From DYRB01 sp963802205 (GTDB taxonomy: Bacteria > Pseudomonadota > Gammaproteobacteria > Chromatiales > Chromatiaceae), in the NCBI GenBank assembly GCA_963802205.1, contig CAWDHW010000006.1:248001-312000 (forward strand): DNA of 64,000 bases, read 5' to 3'. A program made the translations under genes and the position numbers. The notes under the pieces are model-generated. The model saw only the letters and a program-made list of their open reading frames with translations, did not search any database and was not told the origin of the DNA. Shown here in pieces: positions 27,432 through 35,978 of this stretch; position 1 is the first letter of the stretch, and each line of letters starts with the position of its first letter.

Positions 27432-28490
27432 GTGCCTGAGCGTCTGACGATCGCCTTGGACGCCATGGGCGGCGACCACGGCCCTGGGGTCGTGGTCCCG
27501 GCGGCGTTGGACTACCTGAAAAAGACCAAGGACGTGGACCTCATCCTGGTCGGACGCGAGGAGGAGATCCTCGCGCACATGGGGCGGGCCAAGGTCGGTC
27601 CGCGCCTGCGCATCCATCACGCCTCCCAGATCATCGCCATGGACGAATCCCCGTCCAAGGCCCTGCGCAACAAGAAGGATTCTTCCATGCGCGTGGCCAT
27701 CGACCTGGTCAAGGCAGGTACCGCCAGCGCCTGCGTCAGTGCCGGCAATACCGGGGCCCTGATGGCCACGGCCCGCTTTGTGCTCAAGACCCTCCCCAGC
27801 GTCGATCGTCCGGCCATTATCACCGCGGTGCCCTCCCTGCATGGAAGCACCCACGTGCTGGACCTCGGGGCCAATGTCGATTGCACGGCCGAGCAACTGT
27901 TCCAGTTCGCCGTCATGGGCAGCGAGCTGGTCAGGGCAGTGGACGGGATCGGGTCCCCGGCGGTGGGTCTGCTCAACATCGGCCAGGAAGAGATCAAAGG
28001 CAACGAACAGGTCAAGCGGGCCCATGAGTTGCTGTCGCGAAGTTCCCTGAACTACATCGGCTATGTCGAGGGGGACGATGTCTACCTGCGCGAGGTGGAT
28101 GTGGTGGTCTCCGACGGCTTCGTCGGCAACGTCGCGCTCAAGTCGAGCGAGGGCGTGGCCAAGATGGTCCGCCATGTCCTGCGCGAGAGCTTCACCCGCA
28201 ACTGGCTGACCCGCCTCTCCGGGCTGGCGGCCCTCCCCATCCTGCGGCGCTTCCGCACTACCTTCGACCCGCGCCGCTACAACGGGGCCAGCCTGCTCGG
28301 GCTGCGCGGGATCGTCATCAAGAGTCACGGTGGGGCCGATGTCCTGGCGTTCGAGAACGCCATCCACATCGCCGAGAAGGAGGTCCATTGCAACATCCCG
28401 GAACGGATCAGCCAGCAGGTGGGCGCCCAGCTCGACCTGGGTCGCCGCAGCCAAGATCAGGCCACCATCCTGAGCGGGCCCACGGCGTGA
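27432..28490 (+). CDS. plsX: Phosphate acyltransferase PlsX
   Basis: PlsX converts acyl-ACP to acyl-phosphate for phospholipid synthesis. It has 352 residues with a GTG start. The family signature is IALDAMGGDHGPGVVVPAAL at the N-terminus, with CVSAGNTGALMATA and the ESFTRNWLTRLSGL region further on. Its stop overlaps the fabH start as GTGA (28487-28490). Confidence 0.96.
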   Translation: MPERLTIALDAMGGDHGPGVVVPAALDYLKKTKDVDLILVGREEEILAHMGRAKVGPRLRIHHASQIIAMDESPSKALRNKKDSSMRVAIDLVKAGTASACVSAGNTGALMATARFVLKTLPSVDRPAIITAVPSLHGSTHVLDLGANVDCTAEQLFQFAVMGSELVRAVDGIGSPAVGLLNIGQEEIKGNEQVKRAHELLSRSSLNYIGYVEGDDVYLREVDVVVSDGFVGNVALKSSEGVAKMVRHVLRESFTRNWLTRLSGLAALPILRRFRTTFDPRRYNGASLLGLRGIVIKSHGGADVLAFENAIHIAEKEVHCNIPERISQQVGAQLDLGRRSQDQATILSGPTA

Positions 28491-29446
28491 GGCTCTACTC
28501 CCGGGTCCTGGGCACCGGCAGCTACCTACCGGCCAACGTCGTCACTAATGGCGACCTCGAGGCCATGGTGGACACCACGGACGAGTGGATCCGCTCTCGC
28601 ACCGGCATCCTCAAACGCCACATCGCCGCCGAGGGCGAGACCTGCGTCGATCTGGCGGAAGCCGCCGCCCGCAGCGCCATCGAGGCCGCCGGCCTGTCCC
28701 CGGCGGACATCGACCTGATCATCTATGCCACCACCACTCCGGATCAGGTCTTTCCGAGCAGTGCCTGTCTGTTGCAGCAGCGCCTGGACATCCACGGCTG
28801 CCCGGCCTTCGATATCCAGGCGGTGTGCACCGGTTTCGTCTATGCCGTCTCGGTGGCCGACAAGTTCATCCGCACCGGCTGCGCGCGCCGCGCCCTGGTG
28901 GTCGGGGCAGAAACCCTGTCGCGCCTGCTGAACTGGGAGGATCGCGGGACCGCTGTCCTGTTCGGGGATGGTGCCGGGGCCGTGGTCCTTGGCGTGAGCG
29001 ACGAACCCGGGATCTTCTCCGCCCACATCCATGCGGACGGGGCCTTCAAGGACCTGCTCCAGGTCCCCGCGGGGATCGGTAACGGACAGAAGGGCTCGCC
29101 CTATCTGGAGATGCGCGGCAACGAGGTCTTTCGGGTCGCCGTGACGACCCTCGGGCGTATCGTCGACGAGACCCTGGAGGCCAATGGCATGACCCAGGCC
29201 GACGTCGACTGGCTGATCCCGCATCAGGCCAACATCCGCATCATCCAGGCGACGGCGCGCAAGCTCGACCTCCCCATGGAGCGCGTGGTCATAACGGTGG
29301 ACGAGCACGGCAACACCTCCGCCGCCTCCATCCCCCTGGCCTTCGACCAGGCGGTGCGCGACGGGCGAATCCGCCGCGGCGAGACGCTGCTGATGGAGGC
29401 CTTCGGCGGCGGCTTCACCTGGGGCTCGGTCCTGTTGCGCTATTGA
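28487..29446 (+). CDS. fabH: 3-oxoacyl-ACP synthase III
   Basis: FabH condenses acetyl-CoA with malonyl-ACP to start fatty-acid synthesis. It has 319 residues from GTG 28487 (coded VRLYSRVLGTGSYLPANV). The catalytic triad is visible: Cys in FDIQAVCTGFVYA, His in WLIPHQANIRI, and Asn in DEHGNTSAASIPLA. The ATG-led frame at 28388 lies inside plsX and is rejected. Confidence 0.96.
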   Translation: MRLYSRVLGTGSYLPANVVTNGDLEAMVDTTDEWIRSRTGILKRHIAAEGETCVDLAEAAARSAIEAAGLSPADIDLIIYATTTPDQVFPSSACLLQQRLDIHGCPAFDIQAVCTGFVYAVSVADKFIRTGCARRALVVGAETLSRLLNWEDRGTAVLFGDGAGAVVLGVSDEPGIFSAHIHADGAFKDLLQVPAGIGNGQKGSPYLEMRGNEVFRVAVTTLGRIVDETLEANGMTQADVDWLIPHQANIRIIQATARKLDLPMERVVITVDEHGNTSAASIPLAFDQAVRDGRIRRGETLLMEAFGGGFTWGSVLLRY

Positions 29447-29465
29447 CCTCAAGGTTCGCACGCCC

Positions 29466-30405
29466 ATGAGCACATTCGTCTTCCTCTTCCCGGGCCAGGG
29501 CTCTCAGTCCATTGGCATGCTCGAAGGGCTGGCCGCGGTCTACCCACAGGTTCAGGATACCTTCGCCGAGGCATCGCAGGCCCTGGGCTTCGACCTCTGG
29601 CGCCTGGTGACCCAGGGCCCGGTCGAGGAATTGGGACGCACCGAGAATACCCAGCCGGCCATGCTCGCCGCCGGGGTCGCCGTGTGGCGGGTCTGGCTCT
29701 CCTGCGATGGCCCCAGACCGGCGGCCATGGCCGGGCACAGCCTGGGGGAATACAGCGCCCTGGTCTGCGCGGGCTCCCTGAACTTTGCCGAAACGGTGGC
29801 CACCGTGGCCGAGCGCGGGCGCCTGATGCAGGGAGCGGTTCCGGCGGGGCAGGGGGCCATGGCCGCGGTGCTGGGCCTGGACGATGCTCAGGTTGGCGAA
29901 CTGTGTGCGACCCAGGCTGAAGGCGAGGTCCTGGAAGCGGTCAACTTCAATGCCCCTGGGCAGGTGGTCATCGCCGGGTCCGCCGCCGCGGTGGCCCGTG
30001 CGGTTGCCGCGGCCAAGACCGCTGGGGCCAAGCGGGCTATAGTCCTGCCGGTGAGCGTCCCCTCCCACTGCGCCCTGATGCACCCGGCGGCGGAACGCCT
30101 GGCGGAGTATCTGGCCGGCGTCCAGGTCAAGCCGCCCCAGATCCCGGTGATCCACAACGTCACCGTGGACCGGGCCCAGGACCCGGACGAAATCCGCGCC
30201 CTGCTGGTGCGTCAGCTCGCAAGCCCGGTGCGCTGGGTGGAGACGGTGCAGAGCCTGGCGCGGGACGCCTCCCTGGCCATCGAGGCAGGGCCGGGCAAGG
30301 TCCTGACGGGCTTGGGCAAACGCATCGTGCCTGACATGATCACACATGCCGGTCCTGGATCTGGCGACACTGAATTCGGCGCTGGAGGCCGCACGCCATG
30401 CTTGA
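29466..30405 (+). CDS. fabD: Malonyl-CoA:ACP transacylase (frameshift near the 3' end)
   Basis: FabD transfers malonyl from CoA to ACP. The catalytic serine is in MAGHSLGEYSALV, with FPGQGSQ at the N-terminus, NFNAPGQVVIAG, and the histidine in VPSHCALM. The frame runs on to 30464 but its last 39 residues are not FabD-like. One frame over, the expected tail MPVLDLATLNSALEAARHA ends in TGA at 30403-30405, overlapping fabG by 8 bp. The shift is at about 30345 (GAC ATG ATC A CAC ATG). The 940-bp span is one base over a multiple of three. I treat the gene as 29466-30405 with one extra base. Confidence 0.93.
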
Positions 30406-31138
30406 GGGCGAAATCGCATTGGTCACCGGGGCAACCCGCGGCATCGGTCGGGCCATCGCCCTGACCCTGGGTGCGGCCGGCGCCACCGTCGTCGGCACCG
30501 CCACCAGCCCGGACGGCGCCGGGCGCATCACCGCCGCGCTGCGCGATGCGGGGGTTGCGGGGGAGGGCCTGGTACTGGACGTGACCGACCAGGCCGCCAT
30601 CGACGCCGCCCTGACCCACATCGGCACGACCTACGGTGCGCCCGGCATCCTGGTCAACAACGCCGGCATCACCCGCGACAATCTGCTCATGCGCATGAAG
30701 GATGCGGAGTGGGACGCCATCATCGACACCAACCTGACCTCGGTCTACCGCCTGTCCAAGGCCTGTCTGCGCGCCATGACCAAGGCCCGCAAGGGGCGCA
30801 TCGTTAACATCACCTCGGTGGTGGCGGCGAGCGGCAATGCCGGTCAGACCAACTATGCAGCGGCCAAGGCGGGCATGATCGGCTTCACCAAGTCCCTGGC
30901 CCGGGAGGTTGGTTCCCGGGGCATCACCGTCAACTGCGTGGCCCCGGGTATGATCGATACGGACATGACCCGGGCCCTCAACGAGACCCAGCGGGCCGCC
31001 CTGCTCGCGACCATTCCCTTGGGTCGCCTGGGGCAGCCTGAGGAGATTGCCGCCGTTGTGACCTTCCTCGCCTCCCCCGGGGGGGCCTACATCAGCGGCG
31101 AGACTATTCAGGTCAACGGCGGCATGTACATGGCCTGA
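30398..31138 (+). CDS. fabG: 3-oxoacyl-ACP reductase
   Basis: FabG is the NADPH-dependent reductase of the elongation cycle. It has 246 residues in a short-chain dehydrogenase fold. The cofactor loop TGATRGIGRAIA is near the N-terminus. NNAGITRDN and the catalytic YAAAK (Tyr and Lys, after ITSVVAASGNAGQ) are present, and it ends YISGETIQVNGGMYMA. The start overlaps the repaired fabD end. Confidence 0.97.
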   Translation: MLEGEIALVTGATRGIGRAIALTLGAAGATVVGTATSPDGAGRITAALRDAGVAGEGLVLDVTDQAAIDAALTHIGTTYGAPGILVNNAGITRDNLLMRMKDAEWDAIIDTNLTSVYRLSKACLRAMTKARKGRIVNITSVVAASGNAGQTNYAAAKAGMIGFTKSLAREVGSRGITVNCVAPGMIDTDMTRALNETQRAALLATIPLGRLGQPEEIAAVVTFLASPGGAYISGETIQVNGGMYMA

Positions 31139-31230
31139 TGTCGTACATCAACCTGGCAACGGTCCGGGCCTGATTGCGAAAGGGCATTCCAAACAATCGG
31201 TTAAATGTGGCGCCCGGCCGTTAGAGCGCC

Positions 31231-31259
31231 TTTCATCGGCACCCGATTGTCACTAGAAT
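31231..31259 (+). promoter_or_regulatory. Possible sigma70 promoter for acpP
   Basis: TTTCAT (31231-31236), a 17-bp spacer and TAGAAT (31254-31259) lie in the 207-bp gap between fabG and acpP. The match to consensus is only moderate. A separate acpP promoter would be expected because ACP is needed in far larger amounts than the enzymes. Confidence 0.35.
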
Positions 31260-31345
31260 AGCCGCTGCCGCAAGGCCCATGCCGCCGTGTCGGCGACCCA
31301 AACGAATCAACCCAGCCCAATCCGGTTCAAAGAGGTGCAATTGAG

Positions 31346-31588
31346 ATGAGTAACGCGAGCGTTGTCGAGCGAGTCCGCAAGATCGTGGTGGAGCAGCTTG
31401 GTGTCAAGGAGGAAGAGGTCACCCTGGAGGCCTCCTTCGTCGATGATCTGGGTGCCGATTCCCTGGACACCGTCGAGCTGGTAATGGCCCTGGAGGAGGA
31501 GTTCGAGACCGAGATCCCGGACGAGGACGCCGAGAAGATCACTACGGTCCAACAGGCCATCGACTACGTCACGGCTCACCAGAGCTAA
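31346..31588 (+). CDS. acpP: Acyl carrier protein
   Basis: This is an 80-residue acidic four-helix carrier. The phosphopantetheine serine is in DDLGADSLDTVELVMALEEE. It is the carrier for the surrounding Fab enzymes, LipA substrates and PlsX. It stands between fabG and fabF, the standard order. Confidence 0.98.
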   Translation: MSNASVVERVRKIVVEQLGVKEEEVTLEASFVDDLGADSLDTVELVMALEEEFETEIPDEDAEKITTVQQAIDYVTAHQS

Positions 31589-31688
31589 GGCGCAACCGCG
31601 TCAACTGGCCTCGCGGCCGGCGCCGAGCTTCCGGGTTCGATGGCGCCGTCGCTGGCTCCGATGCCGATTCGATTCGAGGGGACTCCCA

Positions 31689-32927
31689 ATGATGGGCAGA
31701 AGGGTAGTGGTGACTGGGCTGGGGCTGGTGGCCCCTGTTGGGCTGGATGTGGCGTCTTCCTGGGACAACATCCTGGCTGGCAAGAGCGGTATTCAAGCCA
31801 TTACCCACTTCGACGTGGGGCCCTTCAGCACCCGCTTCGGCGGGCCCATTTATGGTTTCGATCCGACGAAGTACATCGTGCCCAAGGAAGTGCGCAAGAT
31901 GGACAAATTCATCCACTACGGGATCGCCGCCGGGACTCAGGCCATCGAGGACTCCGGCCTGGAGATCACCGACGCCAACCGCAAGCGCATCGGTGTGGCG
32001 ATCGGCTCCGGGATCGGCGGCATTACCGGCATCGAGAATAACTACGAGGCCTATCGTCAGGGTGGGCCTCGTAAGATCTCGCCCTTCTTCGTCCCCGCGA
32101 ACATCGTCAACATGGTCGCCGGGAACCTCTCCATCAAGTACGGACTCAAGGGCCCGAACTACTCCATCGTCTCGGCGTGCAGCACCGGCAGCCACAACAT
32201 CGGCGAGGCGTCCCTGATGATCCGCCATGGGATGGTGGATCGGATGATCGCCGGCGGGGCCGAAATGGCCACCTCGCCGGTGGGCTTGGGCGGCTTCGCC
32301 GCGGCTCGTGCCCTGTCCACCCGCAACGACGACCCACAGCGCGCCAGCCGTCCCTTCGACAAGGACCGGGACGGCTTTGTGCTAAGCGACGGGGCCGGGG
32401 TGGTGGTGCTCGAGGAGTACGAGATGGCCAAGGCGCGCGGGGCCAAAATCTACGCCGAGGTCGTCGGTATCGGCATGAACTCCGACGCCTATCACATGAC
32501 CTCGCCCTCGGAGAATGGCGAGGGGGCCTGCGACTGCATGCTCCTGGCCATGGCGGACGCCGGGCTCAATCCGCAGGACGTGGACTACATCAATGCCCAC
32601 GGTACATCGACCCCCGCCGGCGATGCGGCCGAGACCAAGGCCATCAAGGCGGCCCTGGGGCCCTATGCCAAGACCGTGGCCGTCAGTTCCACCAAGTCCA
32701 TGACCGGGCACATGCTCGGAGCCGCCGGCGGGGCCGAGGCCATCTTCAGCATCCTGGCCATCCGCGACCAGGTCGCCCCGCCGACCATCAACTATGAGAC
32801 CCCGGACCCGGCCTGCGACCTCGACTGTGTTCCCAACACCGCCCGGTCGATGAAGATCGACGTATCCTTGAGCAACTCCTTCGGCTTCGGCGGGACCAAC
32901 GGGACCCTGATCTTCCGTCGCATCTAG
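31689..32927 (+). CDS. fabF: 3-oxoacyl-ACP synthase II
   Basis: FabF elongates acyl-ACP chains. It has 412 residues. The catalytic Cys-His-His triad is visible in the blocks YSIVSACSTGSHNI, INAHGTSTPAGDA and KSMTGHMLGAAGG, and the protein ends NSFGFGGTNGTLIFRRI. The pabC gene begins 17 bp downstream. Confidence 0.97.
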   Translation: MMGRRVVVTGLGLVAPVGLDVASSWDNILAGKSGIQAITHFDVGPFSTRFGGPIYGFDPTKYIVPKEVRKMDKFIHYGIAAGTQAIEDSGLEITDANRKRIGVAIGSGIGGITGIENNYEAYRQGGPRKISPFFVPANIVNMVAGNLSIKYGLKGPNYSIVSACSTGSHNIGEASLMIRHGMVDRMIAGGAEMATSPVGLGGFAAARALSTRNDDPQRASRPFDKDRDGFVLSDGAGVVVLEEYEMAKARGAKIYAEVVGIGMNSDAYHMTSPSENGEGACDCMLLAMADAGLNPQDVDYINAHGTSTPAGDAAETKAIKAALGPYAKTVAVSSTKSMTGHMLGAAGGAEAIFSILAIRDQVAPPTINYETPDPACDLDCVPNTARSMKIDVSLSNSFGFGGTNGTLIFRRI

Positions 32928-32944
32928 CCCGGCCGACCCGCGGA

Positions 32945-33811
32945 TTGATCCAGTCGGTCACCCAAGGTGCCGTGCCCCAGGCAGGACATCTGAGGGCCCT
33001 GGTCAACGGCGTCAATGCCGACACCCTGCCCCTGACGGATCGGGGCCTGCAATACGGCGATGGCCTTTTCGAGACCATCGCCGTTCGCGCCTCTCGGCCC
33101 TGTCTCTGGTCCGAGCACCTGGGCCGCCTGGCCTTGGGTGCCGCCCGCCTGGGCATCCCGCTGCCGAACCCCGACCTGCTGCTGCACGAGTGCCTGACCC
33201 TGGCCCAGGGTGTTGACGCCGCCGTGCTCAAAGTCATCCTCACCCGCGGCAGCGGCGGGCGGGGCTATCGTCCGCCGACCGCACCTTCCCCGACCCGCAT
33301 CGTCGCCTTGTATCCGCCGCCCGGCTATCCGCCGGACTGGACCGAGGCCGGGGTGACGGTTCGCTGGTGCCAGACGGCCCTGGGGGAAAGCCCCAGCCTG
33401 GCGGGGATCAAGCACCTCAACCGCCTGGAACAGGTCCTGGCCCGGATGGAGTGGGACGACGAGGGCATTGCGGAGGGGCTCATGTGCGACACCCGTGGAC
33501 GGATGATCGCGGGCACCATGAGCAATGTCTTCGTCTACGCGGGGGGGCGGCTCCAGACGCCCCGCCTGGATACCTGCGGCGTCGCCGGCACGGTACGGGC
33601 CCTGGTCCTGCGTCTGGCCACAGAGTGCGGGGTTACCGCGGTCGAAGCGGACCTGATCCGGGCGGATCTGGAGGGGGCCGACGGGGTCTTTCTGACCAAT
33701 GCGGTCCTGGGGGTCGCACCGGTACGGCGTCTGGACCGAGTCGAATACGAGCCCGGGCGCCTGCCGCAGAAGCTCCTCGCCGCGGTGCGGGCGGCGGTCT
33801 GGCGCCCCTAA
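32945..33811 (+). CDS. pabC: Aminodeoxychorismate lyase
   Basis: PabC is a PLP-dependent fold-type IV enzyme that releases pyruvate from aminodeoxychorismate to give p-aminobenzoate for folate. It has 288 residues from a TTG start. Visible motifs are DRGLQYGDGLFETIAV, the PLP lysine in GIKHLNRLEQVLAR, and CDTRGRMIAGTMSNVFVYA. Placement after fabF is the usual fab-pabC linkage. Confidence 0.93.
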   Translation: MIQSVTQGAVPQAGHLRALVNGVNADTLPLTDRGLQYGDGLFETIAVRASRPCLWSEHLGRLALGAARLGIPLPNPDLLLHECLTLAQGVDAAVLKVILTRGSGGRGYRPPTAPSPTRIVALYPPPGYPPDWTEAGVTVRWCQTALGESPSLAGIKHLNRLEQVLARMEWDDEGIAEGLMCDTRGRMIAGTMSNVFVYAGGRLQTPRLDTCGVAGTVRALVLRLATECGVTAVEADLIRADLEGADGVFLTNAVLGVAPVRRLDRVEYEPGRLPQKLLAAVRAAVWRP

Positions 33812-33838
33812 ATCGGCTGGGTGTGAGATCGCACCCAT

Positions 33839-34726
33839 TCAGAGGGCCCCGATCCGCACCTCGTACACCCCTCCGATCACTACCACCTCATCCTCGCCTT
33901 TAAGCATCCCTGGAAGGAGCCTGTTGTAGAACAGGATCTTTGGTAGCGGTACCTCCGCCGAGAGGATGTAGTCGCCGAATTCGTCCGCTCGTTCCCGGTT
34001 CAGGGTGAAGGAGTTGAGGTTATTGAGCAGTACCCGGAAGCGCCCGCCGTGGAGCCGGTCCAGGACCTCATGCTCGTCGATCCGGTTGATGCCCCGGTAG
34101 AGTCGCAGATGAGTCTTTTCGAGGTAGGCCAGGGCCAGCTCGTACTGACAATAGGTGTAGAGCAGGTCGAGTTGTGCCTCCAGGGCGTTGGTGCCATAGA
34201 GCCCGGCACACCCCTCCCGCAGGTAGGCCAGATAGGCGTCGCCGGCACGCCCGTGAAGCGGTCCGCGGTGGTGGCGGGCGAGCAGCCCGAAGCGGGACTC
34301 GACCCAGCCCTTGAGCACGGCCCCCTCGCGCCCGTCGGAGTCGAAGGACCAGCCGCGCACCAGACGCAAATAGTTGGCGTTGGCGCGCTGCTTGCCGCGT
34401 CGACCAGGGGTCAGGCCAGCCTCCTCCAGGTGTTCGAGGCAGAAGTGGACCGTCATGTAGTCCTGAAAGCGCTGTGCACGCTCCGCGTGGCCATGGAGGC
34501 TCGCCAGGGCATCGAACAAGTTGGCGTGGAAGGCGCGGATGCCGTCGATCTCCAAAGGGACCGGGTGGCGCTGATAGGTCAGGCTCCCCAGGATCACAGC
34601 GGGGAGGTTGCAGCGGTTCAGCGGCAACCGGGCCGAGACCGGCAAACTGGGGGGCGCGACGGCCTGGGTCGCGTCCTGGGCAAGTCGGGCTTGTGGGGTT
34701 TGTCTGTCGTTGTCCATACAGGTCAC
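33839..34726 (-). CDS. draT: NAD+-dinitrogenase-reductase ADP-ribosyltransferase DraT
   Basis: DraT transfers ADP-ribose from NAD+ to an arginine of NifH (R101 here) and switches nitrogenase off under ammonium or darkness. It has 295 residues from GTG 34726, or 292 from ATG 34717. Family blocks are LPLNRCNLPAVILGSLTYQR, QDYMTVHFCLEHL, LRLVRGWSFDSDGREGAVLK and YRGINRIDEHEVL. DraG, which reverses the modification, is not in the window. The gene is divergent from nifH. A perfect NifA site (34705-34720) covers the ATG and lies just inside the GTG, so draT and nifH control regions are interlocked. Confidence 0.93.
   Translation of the reverse strand: MTCMDNDRQTPQARLAQDATQAVAPPSLPVSARLPLNRCNLPAVILGSLTYQRHPVPLEIDGIRAFHANLFDALASLHGHAERAQRFQDYMTVHFCLEHLEEAGLTPGRRGKQRANANYLRLVRGWSFDSDGREGAVLKGWVESRFGLLARHHRGPLHGRAGDAYLAYLREGCAGLYGTNALEAQLDLLYTYCQYELALAYLEKTHLRLYRGINRIDEHEVLDRLHGGRFRVLLNNLNSFTLNRERADEFGDYILSAEVPLPKILFYNRLLPGMLKGEDEVVVIGGVYEVRIGAL
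34705..34720. promoter_or_regulatory. NifA upstream activator site for nifH
   Basis: TGT (34705-34707), ten bases and ACA (34718-34720) give a perfect match to the TGT-N10-ACA NifA site. It is about 100 bp upstream of the -24 element of the nifH promoter, the normal spacing for activation by DNA looping. It lies at the very start of the draT reading frame on the other strand. Confidence 0.85.
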
Positions 34727-34818
34727 GCGGCTTTGTCGCCTATGCTACTCAGCCACCGGGGTCCTTGTCACCAAGAAAGATTTTTATAAAACAGGATCTT
34801 ATAAGGCCGAATAGGACC

Positions 34819-34834
34819 TGGCACGCCACCTGCA
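34819..34834 (+). promoter_or_regulatory. Sigma54 (-24/-12) promoter of nifH
   Basis: TGGCACGCCACCTGCA has the invariant GG (34820-34821) and GC (34832-34833) ten bases apart and matches TGGCAC-N5-TTGCA at all but one position. Transcription should start near 34845, leaving a leader of about 55 nt before nifH. The AT-rich stretch at 34780-34803, between the NifA site and the promoter, would suit bending by IHF, but I do not see a full IHF consensus. Confidence 0.92.
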
Positions 34835-34900
34835 TTCCCTTGGTTGTCCGACCCCAAGTCAACCCGCTCACCCCAGCGAGCAACCAAGGAGATCCTACCC

Positions 34901-35782
34901 ATGGCCCTGCGTCAATGCGCCATCTACGGCAAAGGCGGTATCGGCAAGTCCACCACCACCCAGAATCTGGTTGCCGGCCTCGCCGAGGCCGGTAAGAAGG
35001 TGATGATCGTCGGCTGCGACCCCAAGGCCGACTCGACCCGCCTGATCCTCCACGCCAAGGCCCAGAACTCCATCATGCAGATGGCCGCCGATGCCGGCTC
35101 TGTCGAGGACCTGGAGCTTGAGGACGTCCTCAAGGTCGGCTATCGCGGCATCAAGTGCGTCGAGTCCGGCGGCCCTGAGCCCGGTGTCGGCTGCGCCGGT
35201 CGTGGCGTCATCACCGCCATCAACTTCCTGGAAGAGGAGGGCGCCTACGACCCCGATCTGGACTTCGTCTTCTATGACGTCCTTGGCGACGTGGTGTGCG
35301 GCGGCTTCGCCATGCCCATCCGCGAGAACAAGGCCCAGGAGATCTACATCGTCTGCTCCGGCGAGATGATGGCCATGTATGCGGCCAACAACATCGCCAA
35401 GGGCATCGTGAAGTACGCCAACTCCGGCGGCGTGCGCCTCGCCGGCCTGATCTGCAACAGCCGCAACACCGCCCGCGAGGACGAGCTGATCATGGAGCTG
35501 GCTCGCCAGCTCGGCACCCAGATGATCCACTTCGTCCCTCGGGACAACGTGGTGCAGCGCGCCGAGATCCGCCGCATGACGGTCATCGAATACGACCCCA
35601 AGGCCGCGCAGGCCGACCAGTATCGTGCCCTGGCGAACAAGATCATCAACAACAAGAACCTGGTCATCCCCACGCCCATCACCATGGACGCCCTGGAAGA
35701 CCTGCTCATGGACTTCGGCCTGATGGACGAGGAAGACGAGTCCATCGTCGGCAAGGCGGCTGTCGAGGAAGCAGTGGCCTAA
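34901..35782 (+). CDS. nifH: Nitrogenase iron protein (dinitrogenase reductase)
   Basis: NifH is the homodimeric 4Fe-4S ATPase that delivers electrons to NifDK. It has 293 residues from ATG 34901. The P-loop GKGGIGKS is at residues 10-17, the cluster ligands are C98 and C133, and the DraT target R101 follows in CAGRGV. The Switch II block DVLGDVVCGGFAMPI is intact. The frame extends 19 codons further upstream but those codons overlap the expected transcription start. Confidence 0.99.
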   Translation: MALRQCAIYGKGGIGKSTTTQNLVAGLAEAGKKVMIVGCDPKADSTRLILHAKAQNSIMQMAADAGSVEDLELEDVLKVGYRGIKCVESGGPEPGVGCAGRGVITAINFLEEEGAYDPDLDFVFYDVLGDVVCGGFAMPIRENKAQEIYIVCSGEMMAMYAANNIAKGIVKYANSGGVRLAGLICNSRNTAREDELIMELARQLGTQMIHFVPRDNVVQRAEIRRMTVIEYDPKAAQADQYRALANKIINNKNLVIPTPITMDALEDLLMDFGLMDEEDESIVGKAAVEEAVA

Positions 35783-35795
35783 GACCATCGGCCAA

Positions 35796-35922
35796 GTTGG
35801 CAGGTGTCAGGTTTCAGGTGGCAGTTATCAGTGGGTTGGCCGTGGGGTTTAGCGCTCGCCCAATCCTCTTGCTGTCCGCTGCCAACTGACGACCGACAAC
35901 TGCCAACTGACAACTAGCAAAC
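35796..35922. repeat. Imperfect inverted repeat between nifH and nifD
   Basis: The 196-bp nifH-nifD gap contains a left arm at about 35796-35831 (GTTGGCAGGTGTCAGG and on) and a right arm at about 35885-35922 (with AACTGCCAACTGACAACT). They are imperfect reverse complements, and the AACTG unit recurs in tandem. The transcript could fold into a long stem that protects or processes nifH mRNA, which is needed in excess over nifDK. Confidence 0.5.
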
Positions 35923-35978
35923 ATCCCCGACCCTTTGTGCCCGCCTCCGCGAATTGGCGGGGCGAGCAGGAGACGAAA

